The notes under the pieces were generated by a model, which was not told the DNA's origin, did no database searches, and saw nothing but the letters and a program-made list of their open reading frames with translations. From an uncultured Bacilli bacterium (GTDB lineage Bacteria > Bacillota_I > Bacilli_A > RF39 > UBA660), in the NCBI GenBank assembly GCA_934090735.1, contig CAKOJR010000002.1, positions 140,432-204,431 on the forward strand: a DNA stretch of 64,000 nucleotides. The letters run 5' to 3'. Both the position numbers and the translations under genes were made by a program. How positions within the stretch are numbered: the stretch's first letter is position 1; each line of letters starts with the position of its first letter. Positions 34,073 through 42,106 of the stretch are shown piece after piece.

Positions 34073-36317
34073 AGATTTTTTTAAATACGTTATGTTTTTT
34101 GCTTATGATAAATAGTGTTGTTGATATAAATAAGCATGATAGAAGGACTGCGGTTAGGTTACTGATTCCGGTTTTAGGATTTTCAGCTTCAGTTGTGCTT
34201 TGATTTGGTTCATTTGCTGGTGGGTTTACTATGGTTTCTCCATTTCCTTCTTCTTTATTAATATCAATTATTTTAATAGTTTTTGTTGCTTTAATATTGC
34301 CTCCATCTTTTGCTGATGCAGTTACGATAACCTCTCCTTCTTTTAGGCCAGTTAAGATTCCGCTTTGGTTGATTGAAGCTAAACGAGTGTTACTAACACT
34401 CCAGTATACTTCTTTATTAGTGGCATTTGTTGGAGTTACTTCGGCAGTAAGATTTAAAGTTCCAGCAACACTAATTTCATCATTACCGGTTATTTTAATA
34501 TTTGTTACAAGAATATTTTTATTAGCACTAACAGTAAATGAAGTTTTAACGCTAGCATTACTTGATGATATTGTTACATCGAATGTGCCAGCTGTTGTTT
34601 TATCAGTTAGGGTTATTTTAAAATTATCAGTTCCTTTTGTTACATTAAATAAATCGGTAACGTCTTTACCATTATTAGTTATTTTTAGTGTTAAGTCATC
34701 CATTGTAATATTAGATAGGTTTAAGTAAATAGACACACTTCCACCGTCTTCTACATTAAGATCTTCTGAAGTTTTTTCAGTACTTTTTATTGCCAAACCT
34801 TCAGATTGATTACTTGTAAAAATGTTTATAATAGGATAAAACTGAAGGTCACTATTTGAAGTGGTGTCTACCCAAGAAGTTGTATCTGCACTATAATAGC
34901 TTACTCCTGATGGTATGTTAGAAACATAATACCATTTGTCTTCATCAGCCTGAGATGCCGCGAATATTTCTTGCGGAAAAAAATAACTTATTTTGCCATT
35001 AACTGTTTCTTTATATGCTGTTGTATATTTTAAATAAATGTAGAATTTTTGTTTTGTTATATTGATATCTTTATTTACATTGATTGTTGTGTAGCCAAAT
35101 TTTGTTGCGGTTCCTTCGGCTATTTTTGTTGCTTTATTAAAGTCGTCATCTTCACTGTAGTATAGTTCATATTTATCTCCTACGAAACCAGTGAAAATAT
35201 TTATTTTTGTAAGTTTTTCAGATTTACTATTTTCTCTAGTATAGATATTTTTAAAATATACTGATGGTACATTTACTACAATATCACCACTAAAATTATG
35301 AATGTTATTTGTATAGTGATTATCATATGATGGTGTTTCAATTTTATAAGCACTCATTAGGGTTGAACAGATATTGGTATCATAGTAACTTACATAGTGA
35401 TATCCCGCTGGAACTTCAGTTGTGCCTCCAAAGAGATTTGGATAAGTATCTTTAGTTAACCATGCACCATTTCCTTTTGGTGTTTTTTTGAAGTTAGATG
35501 CGCTGTAGTCATCGTCCCAACCAACTACTGTTATAGCATGATTTATAGGATTAGTTCCGTCATAATAGTATGCTAGCTTATCATTTGATACATATGTTGG
35601 AGTTTCTGCGTAAATAACTGCACCCATTGCTCCATATTCGGTTAGATTTTTTTTGATGGCTAAAATAGTATTAGCGTCACATGATTCACTTGCGATATAA
35701 TCTATTTCATTTATATAATAGTCATTTGCTTGGTTTAGAGTATTAGATTTGCTACTTGTTGTTGTACTCCAAGGAAGTTTTGTTTCTATAACCGGACCAC
35801 GGCCAGATGCAAGATAAGCACCTACTTGATAAAAGTTTCCACCTGTATCTTTAGTTTTACTATAGTAACCAAAAGGGTTTTTAGTGCCATCATCGAGCGT
35901 ACTTATTGAATTAAAATCGATATGTCTTTCTGATAAGTTTATTTGTTTGTTTTGTTCGATGAGCATTGATGATTCAATTACGGAAGTTGTTGCAAAAGTC
36001 CAGCACATGTTAGAGTATCCTTGATCATTTACTGGGCTAACTTTATTATAATTTAGTAAGGAAAACTTTCTTTGAGTTTTGTAATCGACATTAAAGGAAT
36101 TACCAGCTGTTTCATTTACTTTAATATTTGATGTATAAAATTCTTTACATTTTACTGGCATTATTGTATTTTGTCTTTCTTTTTCTGAAAGTGATTTCCA
36201 TTTTTTATAACTTTCAGTTTCGGTACAAAGGTTATCTTCTTCTTTAACGTATGATAAGGCATTTACATTTAGAATTGTACAAAGAAGAGCTATTATTAAT
36301 ACTATTTTCTTTTTCAT
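34071..36317 (-). CDS. Cell-wall-anchored papain-family cysteine protease with Ig-like domain
   Basis: The 748-residue secreted protein has a signal peptide, a C1A (papain) peptidase domain with oxyanion Gln99, catalytic Cys105 (SNMCWTFA) and His260 (NHAITVVGWDDD), a lectin-like beta region (about 330-510), a further beta domain, a bacterial Ig-like (BIG2) domain (about 605-690, with NATNKEVYWSVSN), and a C-terminal sorting end: NPKTG at 713-717, hydrophobic stretch, tail KKHNVFKKI. NPKTG is a known class B sortase motif in Bacillus anthracis. It has a perfect consensus promoter and strong ribosome-binding site, so it is likely well expressed. Substrates are unknown. Confidence 0.9.
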   Translation of the reverse strand: MKKKIVLIIALLCTILNVNALSYVKEEDNLCTETESYKKWKSLSEKERQNTIMPVKCKEFYTSNIKVNETAGNSFNVDYKTQRKFSLLNYNKVSPVNDQGYSNMCWTFATTSVIESSMLIEQNKQINLSERHIDFNSISTLDDGTKNPFGYYSKTKDTGGNFYQVGAYLASGRGPVIETKLPWSTTTSSKSNTLNQANDYYINEIDYIASESCDANTILAIKKNLTEYGAMGAVIYAETPTYVSNDKLAYYYDGTNPINHAITVVGWDDDYSASNFKKTPKGNGAWLTKDTYPNLFGGTTEVPAGYHYVSYYDTNICSTLMSAYKIETPSYDNHYTNNIHNFSGDIVVNVPSVYFKNIYTRENSKSEKLTKINIFTGFVGDKYELYYSEDDDFNKATKIAEGTATKFGYTTINVNKDINITKQKFYIYLKYTTAYKETVNGKISYFFPQEIFAASQADEDKWYYVSNIPSGVSYYSADTTSWVDTTSNSDLQFYPIINIFTSNQSEGLAIKSTEKTSEDLNVEDGGSVSIYLNLSNITMDDLTLKITNNGKDVTDLFNVTKGTDNFKITLTDKTTAGTFDVTISSSNASVKTSFTVSANKNILVTNIKITGNDEISVAGTLNLTAEVTPTNATNKEVYWSVSNTRLASINQSGILTGLKEGEVIVTASAKDGGNIKATKTIKIIDINKEEGNGETIVNPPANEPNQSTTEAENPKTGISNLTAVLLSCLFISTTLFIISKKHNVFKKI

Positions 36318-36341
36318 TCTCTACTCCTATTATCTATTAAA

Positions 36342-36370
36342 ATTATAAATTAATAATGGTGGGTTGTCAA
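36342..36370 (-). promoter_or_regulatory. Perfect consensus sigma-A promoter of the papain-type protease
   Basis: Minus strand: TTGACA (36365-36370), 17-nt spacer, TATAAT (36342-36347), 24 nt before the ATG. Confidence 0.85.
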
Positions 36371-36371
36371 T

Positions 36372-36430
36372 TAAAAAAAGTCTATGGTAGATAGACTTAA
36401 TTGGAATTATTTTGAATCAAATTTTCCAAA
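36372..36430 (-). ncRNA. Candidate small RNA of about 60 nt between two terminators
   Basis: A promoter-like pair, -35 TTGTCT (36459-36464), 16-nt spacer, -10 TACAAT (36437-36442), is followed by a TTGGAA / TTCCAA hairpin and a terminator hairpin AAGTCTAT / ATAGACTT with seven T. The next gene has its own promoter beyond it, and no coding frame of note is inside. A remnant leader is the alternative. Confidence 0.35.
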
Positions 36431-36494
36431 AGCTATATTGTAGTGGTAAGCTTAAAGTAGACAACTGAGATGGGGATATTTTGAGATTTATTTC

Positions 36495-36519
36495 AAAAAA
36501 AAATGCCGACATGGCATTT
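36495..36519 (-). terminator. Terminator after the CotY/CotZ-like gene
   Basis: AAATGCC / GGCATTT 7-bp stem with a 5-nt loop and nine T on the minus strand, just after the stop codon. Confidence 0.85.
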
Positions 36520-36966
36520 TTAGCTATTACATATGTTATCTACGAAGCAATCATTTAAGCATCTAATAGCACAGCAGCAGTTTAGATTCATTGTGAAGAA
36601 GCTATTTGTAGCTAGGTAAGGCTCAGTGGTGCTGTCTGCGTTTGCTACTAATACTCTAAATGTTGCACAGTTGTTATCTACCTTTTCTACTCTAAATACT
36701 GTACTACAGTTTTCTGCACCAGTAGCAGTACAATCAGTAGTGGCATCTTTTGTTGTTGGCATACTAAATGGTGTTCCATTACCTGCACATGTATAAAGCA
36801 TTATTGGTCTAGTGTTACATACTATGCAATTTGGAGAGCCACCTAACATTGGTCTATCACATGAATCTAGTCCACTTTCAGGACAAACATTTTGCTGAAG
36901 TATTTGAATTACTTTAAGTGTTTCAGCAATGCAGTTACCAGAGTTTGTTTCTGTATTATTACACAT
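36520..36966 (-). CDS. CotY/CotZ-like cysteine-rich protein (spore crust/exosporium family)
   Basis: The 148-residue protein has 16 Cys and no signal peptide. Its plan fits the Bacillus CotY/CotZ family: an N-terminal part with CIAETLKVIQILQQNVCPESGLDSC, a middle with STVFRVEKVDNNCATFRVL, and near the end NSFFTMNLNCCCAIRCLNDC, matching the family's conserved ending, where Cys-rich segments drive self-assembly into 2D lattices. In Bacillus these make the outer spore layer. The only other spore-linked genes here are spmA/spmB far to the left. It may form a spore coat or another self-assembling shell. It has its own terminator. Confidence 0.75.
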   Translation of the reverse strand: MCNNTETNSGNCIAETLKVIQILQQNVCPESGLDSCDRPMLGGSPNCIVCNTRPIMLYTCAGNGTPFSMPTTKDATTDCTATGAENCSTVFRVEKVDNNCATFRVLVANADSTTEPYLATNSFFTMNLNCCCAIRCLNDCFVDNICNS

Positions 36967-37072
36967 ATTAATTCACCCTTTCATTTTCTCAATATATTTT
37001 ATGTAAATGGTTATTATTTAGTGATTTTATTTTTTACTTTAATATAGTATAATATCTTTAGGTGATGAATAT

Positions 37073-37384
37073 ATGTGGTGGCAATATTTAATTATATTTT
37101 TTGTACTATTAATTATTTCATTTGTAGTTGTTAAACTTAATAAAAAGAATTTTACTTATGAGATAAATAAGTTAGTACAATATTTAGGTGGTAAAGAAAA
37201 TATTATTGATAGTGAAGTTACAATGTCGAGATTAAAGGTTACCTTAAAAGATGTTACATTAGCTGATAAAGATGCTATTCAAAGATTAGGTGCTAAAGGA
37301 ATTGTAGAGATTGATAATCAGCTTAAGATAATATTCGGACCAAATGCTAAAACATTAAAAAAGTACATTAGTGAAATGAAATAA
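37073..37384 (+). CDS. Membrane-anchored PTS EIIB-like protein lacking the phospho-cysteine
   Basis: The 103-residue protein has an N-terminal membrane helix (about 3-22) and a domain matching the EIIB fold of glucose-type PTS transporters: LGGKENI, SRLKVTLKDV, RLGAKGI and IIFGPNAK. In EIIB the phosphorylated Cys lies in (D/E)ACITRLR; the matching place here reads EVTMSRLK, so Thr replaces Cys and phosphotransfer looks impossible. No EIIC or EIIA gene is nearby. It may be a regulatory or scaffold relic. Ribosome-binding site AGGTGATG precedes the ATG. The gene is divergent from the CotY/CotZ-like gene. Confidence 0.75.
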   Translation: MWWQYLIIFFVLLIISFVVVKLNKKNFTYEINKLVQYLGGKENIIDSEVTMSRLKVTLKDVTLADKDAIQRLGAKGIVEIDNQLKIIFGPNAKTLKKYISEMK

Positions 37385-37397
37385 TGTACTTTTTTTA
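37360..37397 (+). terminator. Terminator after the EIIB-like gene
   Basis: AAAGTACATTA / TAATGTACTTT 11-bp stem whose loop holds the end of the coding region and stop codon, then a T run. Confidence 0.8.
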
Positions 37398-37407
37398 TTA
37401 GAATTAA

Positions 37408-37884
37408 TTATAGGCATGGATCTGTTGCTGTGGTTAAGTCTAGAGATGCAGTTGCTGTTTTGTATGTTGCATCTAAGGTTATATTTATTTCTATGCAATC
37501 CATGCATTTGTTTTTTTCTAACGGATTATTGATACCGCATGAGTTTCCTTCAGAGCCAGCTTCATCTTTATTTTCTCTTTTTAGGTCGCCTGAAGCGATA
37601 AGGTCTTTGATTTTTAATGTAAAAACATACTTACATTTACTGCCTTCGCATTTACAGTGTTCAGAGTCAGTTTCGCATGAACCATATATACTTTTATATT
37701 TATTTGAGTTATTTTGGACATGTATTACGGCTGCATTTTCAATACTTTCAACTTTGGCATTTAGGGCTTTTTCATTCATTCTGTCGCGCATTTTAAATAT
37801 TCCTGGTACAGCGATTGCCATTACTAGAGATATTAAAACGAGTACTGCTAGAAGTTCTACTAAAGTAAATCCATTTTTTTTCAT
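37408..37884 (-). CDS. Type IV pilin-like protein (competence-type major pseudopilin)
   Basis: The 158-residue protein starts MKKNGFTLVELLAVLVLIS, the class III signal of type IV prepilins: short leader, Gly, N-methylated Phe, Glu at +5, then a hydrophobic helix. The outer domain has several Cys (three close together: CETDSEHCKCEGSKC). Prepilin peptidase (next gene) would cut after the Gly. In Gram-positives such pilins (ComGC type) build a DNA-uptake pilus. It is the first of a unit pilin-peptidase-PilC read from the other end: the transcription order is pilC, prepilin peptidase, this gene. Confidence 0.9.
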   Translation of the reverse strand: MKKNGFTLVELLAVLVLISLVMAIAVPGIFKMRDRMNEKALNAKVESIENAAVIHVQNNSNKYKSIYGSCETDSEHCKCEGSKCKYVFTLKIKDLIASGDLKRENKDEAGSEGNSCGINNPLEKNKCMDCIEINITLDATYKTATASLDLTTATDPCL

Positions 37885-37892
37885 ATTTCCTC

Positions 37893-38648
37893 CTATATAT
37901 TTAATAGAGCATTTATAAATGCTGTAGCTAAGTTTGAATTAAAGTATAATAGTAGCATACTTGTTGCAAGGAATGGCCCAAATGGAAGCATGCCTTCATC
38001 TCCTTTTACGCTTATATACATGGCGTATGGAAAAGCTAGAAATGATGCAAGAACTATATAGAATATTCCTAGTGCTGGGCCTAAAGATAAGCCAGCTACA
38101 AATGATAGTTTAATGTCTCCTCCACCAAGGGATTCTTTTTTAAAGAGGAAGTTTCCTAGAAGCATTAGAAGATAGACGATAATAAATATTAGTAGCCCTG
38201 ATGAGATACTATATAAAGCTTCTTTTAAGCCGTTGTTTATTATTTTAATAATTGTAATTAGAAGGCTTGATATTATAAGGGGACTATCATTTATTATCAT
38301 GTATTTAGAATCACTTACAAAAATTATAGATACTAAGCTTGATAAGATAACTCCAATAAGACATTCATATGTTAAGCCAAAGATTACATAATTTGCGGTA
38401 AATAGAATTGCGGTTAGGATTTCAATAGCTGGATAAATGAATGATATTTTCTGTTTACAATTTTTGCATTTTCCTTTGAGGAATATATATGATAGAACTG
38501 GAATGTTTTCATACCATGATAATTTGTGATTACATTTTGGGCAGTGACTTCCTGGCTTGATAATAGATTCACCATTTGGAAGTCTAAGACCTACTACATT
38601 GTAGAATGAGCCAAATATTAGACCAGTGATAAAAAATAATATTTCCAT
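37893..38648 (-). CDS. pilD: Prepilin peptidase (PilD/ComC family, A24)
   Basis: The 251-residue polytopic membrane aspartic protease cleaves and methylates type IV prepilins. It has the cytoplasmic zinc finger (C36, C39, C61, C64), the catalytic Asp in the SDSKYMIIND block (residues 113-121) and the second Asp in GGGD (near 177), with about seven hydrophobic segments. It lies between PilC and the pilin, 8 nt from each. It should serve the pilin here and could also process the Tad-like proteins of the T4SS locus (inference). Confidence 0.95.
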   Translation of the reverse strand: MEILFFITGLIFGSFYNVVGLRLPNGESIIKPGSHCPKCNHKLSWYENIPVLSYIFLKGKCKNCKQKISFIYPAIEILTAILFTANYVIFGLTYECLIGVILSSLVSIIFVSDSKYMIINDSPLIISSLLITIIKIINNGLKEALYSISSGLLIFIIVYLLMLLGNFLFKKESLGGGDIKLSFVAGLSLGPALGIFYIVLASFLAFPYAMYISVKGDEGMLPFGPFLATSMLLLYFNSNLATAFINALLNI

Positions 38649-38656
38649 TCTTGCAC

Positions 38657-40324
38657 CTACTTTATTTGACTATATAAACTGAACATTGGTAGGATTACTG
38701 CTAGAACAATGCCACCTACAATTACTGCTAAAAAGATAATCATTGCTGGTTCAATAAAGTTTTTCATGTTATTAATAATTGTTTTATGTTCTGTTTGATA
38801 GTAGTCAGCAACTTTACTCATCATTGCAGCTAATTCTCCAGTAGATTCTCCAGTTACAATCATGTAGTATGCAACTTCCGGAACTGCCCATTGATCTTTA
38901 AATGAGGTACTTATCTTTTCTCCTCTTGCAATATTATTTATTGTTCTAAACATAATTTCTTTATATACTTCATTAGTAGTTATTTCACTTAATAGGTTCA
39001 TACTATCGGTGATAAAGACATTGTTTTTTAGTAGTGAAGCAAATGTTTTAGCAAAGATATTCATTTCTTTGTAGATTATGATATTACCAAATAGTGGTAA
39101 TTTCATTGCAAATATTTGAAAATTCTTTCTAAATGATTTTACTTTTTTGTATAGAGCTACGATAACTGCAATAATAAGAACTAGCCCACCCATAATAAAG
39201 GCAAAGTTCTTGTCAAAAAATTTACTTAAGTTTAATATCCATAATGTGTATCCATTTAGGGTTGCACCAGTTGATGCGTATACTCCTTCAAATTGTGGTA
39301 TTACGTATAGTAAGATAAATACAACTACGGCAATTGAGAAAACAGAAATTATAGCTGGGTAACTCATAGCGTTAATCATAGCTTTTCTGGTGTTTTCTAA
39401 TTCTGTGTAGTAGTCTGCTAAATCGTCTAAAGTTTCCTCTAATTCACCTGTTGCTTCAGCAGCTTTAACCATGCTTATTAGTAAGGCTGGAAATGAGTTT
39501 CTTTGTTTTTCTAGGGCACTAGAGAATGACTCACCTAAAGTTAAATTATAAATTATTGAGTCAAATACTTTTTTCTTTCTAGGACTTTTGCTCATTTGCT
39601 TACCTAAGATACGCATAGAATCAGTTAAAGTTATACCGGCTTTTAGATATGTTGATAACTGGGTTAGCCAGAATATTAAGTCTTTGTTTTTAAAGTGAAA
39701 ATTATTAAATTCTGATGGACCGTAAAAAAGTTCTATATATTTACTGGTTTCGATTGATAGAACAGTGTATCCTTCACCAGTTAAGTAAGTATATACTTCC
39801 ATTTTTGAATAGGCATAGAATGTATTTGTTACTTTTTTGCCAGAGTTATCTAAAGCAACGTATTTATATGTAACTGGTTTTTCGCTTCTTTCAGTGTCTG
39901 TTTGTAGTATTTCAAAAAGGCTTCTATTTTGAGCAAGATCTTTTTCTTTTTGCTTTTTAACAAATGATAAGTTGTTGTAGAATTTATTCCATTTATCTTC
40001 TAAGGTTTCCGTGTATTCTAGCTTGTATTGGTCTTCTTTTTTTGTTTCCTTTTTTGAATCTTTTTTCTCTACTTGTTTTTCTTCATCTTTAAATGCAGAT
40101 ATACCACTATCTAGATTAACTTCTTCTTCAACCATTTCTTTGATATCAGAGTTTTTCTTTGATGATTTTTCGTAGTTTTTAAAGATGATATCTCCTATTT
40201 TATTAAATATAAAAATAAATGGGTAAAGTAAGGCATAACATGTATAATAAATACCTAAAGCTTCATATTTTAGGAGATTTATGGGAAATAACAAGATTTT
40301 AATTATTGGACTTTGTTTTTTCAT
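38657..40324 (-). CDS. pilC: Type IV pilus / type II secretion inner-membrane protein PilC (GspF family)
   Basis: Platform protein for pilus assembly. The 555-residue protein has a long N-terminal extension: a hydrophobic region (about 10-45), a charged stretch, and a small GspE-N-like domain (about 145-195, VALDNSGKKVTNTFYAYS). Two GspF domains follow (about 215-340 and 415-545), each with the typical hydrophobic segments and AEATGELEETL / VTGESTGELAAMM signatures. PilC proteins are normally about 400 residues, so the extension is unusual. No PilB/ComGA ATPase is in the window. It is the first gene of the unit with the peptidase and pilin. Confidence 0.9.
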   Translation of the reverse strand: MKKQSPIIKILLFPINLLKYEALGIYYTCYALLYPFIFIFNKIGDIIFKNYEKSSKKNSDIKEMVEEEVNLDSGISAFKDEEKQVEKKDSKKETKKEDQYKLEYTETLEDKWNKFYNNLSFVKKQKEKDLAQNRSLFEILQTDTERSEKPVTYKYVALDNSGKKVTNTFYAYSKMEVYTYLTGEGYTVLSIETSKYIELFYGPSEFNNFHFKNKDLIFWLTQLSTYLKAGITLTDSMRILGKQMSKSPRKKKVFDSIIYNLTLGESFSSALEKQRNSFPALLISMVKAAEATGELEETLDDLADYYTELENTRKAMINAMSYPAIISVFSIAVVVFILLYVIPQFEGVYASTGATLNGYTLWILNLSKFFDKNFAFIMGGLVLIIAVIVALYKKVKSFRKNFQIFAMKLPLFGNIIIYKEMNIFAKTFASLLKNNVFITDSMNLLSEITTNEVYKEIMFRTINNIARGEKISTSFKDQWAVPEVAYYMIVTGESTGELAAMMSKVADYYQTEHKTIINNMKNFIEPAMIIFLAVIVGGIVLAVILPMFSLYSQIK

Positions 40325-40420
40325 TTTACCTCCTAGTTTATTCTAAATGTATTATAGCATAGTTTTTTAAGTTGTTAAAGTAAAATGATTTTCTCGCATA
40401 AAATATGTTAGGTGATATAT

Positions 40421-40693
40421 GTGAATGGTGCAGGCTTTATAAGATTTCTTCCATGGATTAGTAAGGGGCTTAATGTTGCAAGGAATGTTATTCCACTATA
40501 TGAGGGAGCTAAACCAGTTATTAGTGGAGCTAAGAAGTTTTTAAATAGGTTTAATAGTCCGGGGGTTAGTGAAAATAATAATACTGGTAAAGAGAGGATA
40601 ATTATTGATTATCCAAGAGATAAAAAGAGAGTTAATATAGTTAAAAGTGAACCAATAAAAAAAACTTCGGGCGGGCCAAAGTTCTTTATTTAA
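40421..40693 (+). CDS. Small basic protein of unknown function
   Basis: The 90-residue protein uses GTG 40421, since AGGTGAT lies 4 nt upstream (an in-frame GTG at 40412 falls inside that site). The first part is hydrophobic-to-amphipathic (NGAGFIRFLPWISKG), and the rest is Lys-rich and ends SGGPKFF. No family is recognised. It runs opposite to pilC and overlaps the end of the phosphohexomutase by 8 nt. It could be a small coat or phage-derived protein, but nothing supports one choice. Confidence 0.45.
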   Translation: MNGAGFIRFLPWISKGLNVARNVIPLYEGAKPVISGAKKFLNRFNSPGVSENNNTGKERIIIDYPRDKKRVNIVKSEPIKKTSGGPKFFI

Positions 40694-42035
40694 GGTCTTT
40701 TTCTATTATATCCATGTATTCTTTTTGTCTAGCTTCTAGGGTTTCCTTGTCTTTTGCTTCGAATCTTAGTGTTATCATTGGGCCGGTATTAGAGCATCTT
40801 ACTAAGGCAAAGCCATCTTTGTAGTTTACGCGAACTCCGTCAGAAGTATTGCAGTTGTAATTTTTGTCCATGGCATATTTTTTTACTTTTTCGACAATTT
40901 CACGTTTTTTATCATCTGGGGCATTTAGTCTTATTTCTGGTGTGCTTTCATATTTTGTGAAGCCATCAAGAAGGTTCTCTGCTTTTACTCCTTTATTCAT
41001 TAGAAGTTCTGCTGTTCTTAAGCCTGCATATAAGCCATCATCATAGCCATAGTATTTATCTCTAAAGAATATGTGACCTGAGAACTCCCCACCAACTAGT
41101 GCATCTTCATCATGAGTTACTGATTCGATGTATGCTGAACCGTTTTTTACCATTAGAGGTATTGCTCCTATTTTGTTTAAGTCTTCTTCTAGAGCACATG
41201 AACATTTAACGTCTAGAATAACCTTTTTCTTATCAGAGTTTGGGATTATTTCTCTAGCAAAAATGCCGATAAGTAAATCTGTTCCGATAGTGGTTCCCGT
41301 GTTAGTTACAATACCTACTCTATCTGCATCTCCATCGATACCAATTCCTAGATTATAGTTACGCGCGCGAACTACTGATTTTAGCCATTTTAAATTATTT
41401 TCATCGTTTGGGTCGGGATTATGAATAGGAAATGAACCATCACTATCACAGTTTAGGAATGTTACTTCTTTAAATATTTTTGAGTAGAGTTCTTTAACAA
41501 TAATTGAAGCAGTACCGTTTCCGCAGTCTACAACTACCTTTTGGTTTATTTTAGGAAATTTTTCTAAAAGCATATTTAAATATTCTTTTTTTATGTCATC
41601 TTCTTTTAAGGTGCCAAAGCCAGAAGTGAATTTTTCAGTTCTAATTAGCCTATATATTTCTTCTAGGCGCTCTCTTCTTAAATGAAGATAGTCTTTACCA
41701 AATATTTTAAAACCGTTGTCCTCTTTTTGATTATGGCTTGCGGTAATCATGATACCATTTTCTTGCTTTCTAGTAATGCAAGCATAGTTAAGCATTGGAG
41801 TTGTTACTAGACCAATGTCAGTAATATTTATGCCTGTATCTAGTAAACCTTCAATTAATCCTTCATTTAGTTCTTCACTACTAAGGCGGTTATCATGACC
41901 TACTATGCATGAGTCATTGCCATTATTTATTAGATATGTTCCGTATGCTCTACCTACTCTTTTAGCAATTTCTTTGTTAATATCTTGTGGATAAGTTCCT
42001 CTTATATCATTTTCTCTTAATATATTGTAATTCAT
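40686..42035 (-). CDS. Phosphohexomutase, PMM/PGM family
   Basis: Cytoplasmic enzyme that shifts the phosphate between C1 and C6 of glucose or mannose phosphates, feeding cell-wall and surface sugar synthesis. The 449-residue protein has the phosphoserine loop TASHNQKEDNG, the metal-binding GIDGDADRVG, the sugar-binding GGEFSGH and the phosphate-contact RCSNTGP near the end. The order and length are those of bacterial PMM/PGM (AlgC/ManB-like), not GlmM. It is in no obvious operon. Confidence 0.95.
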   Translation of the reverse strand: MNYNILRENDIRGTYPQDINKEIAKRVGRAYGTYLINNGNDSCIVGHDNRLSSEELNEGLIEGLLDTGINITDIGLVTTPMLNYACITRKQENGIMITASHNQKEDNGFKIFGKDYLHLRRERLEEIYRLIRTEKFTSGFGTLKEDDIKKEYLNMLLEKFPKINQKVVVDCGNGTASIIVKELYSKIFKEVTFLNCDSDGSFPIHNPDPNDENNLKWLKSVVRARNYNLGIGIDGDADRVGIVTNTGTTIGTDLLIGIFAREIIPNSDKKKVILDVKCSCALEEDLNKIGAIPLMVKNGSAYIESVTHDEDALVGGEFSGHIFFRDKYYGYDDGLYAGLRTAELLMNKGVKAENLLDGFTKYESTPEIRLNAPDDKKREIVEKVKKYAMDKNYNCNTSDGVRVNYKDGFALVRCSNTGPMITLRFEAKDKETLEARQKEYMDIIEKDLK

Positions 42036-42059
42036 AGTCTCACCTATTTTAATTATATA

Positions 42060-42097
42060 ATAAAAAAAGAGTAATTTTTAGTTTTTGTTACTCTTTT
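42060..42097 (-). terminator. Terminator after gpmI
   Basis: AAGAGTAA / TTACTCTT 8-bp stem (extended by A/T pairs), T run on the minus strand. Confidence 0.7.
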
Positions 42098-42106
42098 CTT
42101 TCAAGT

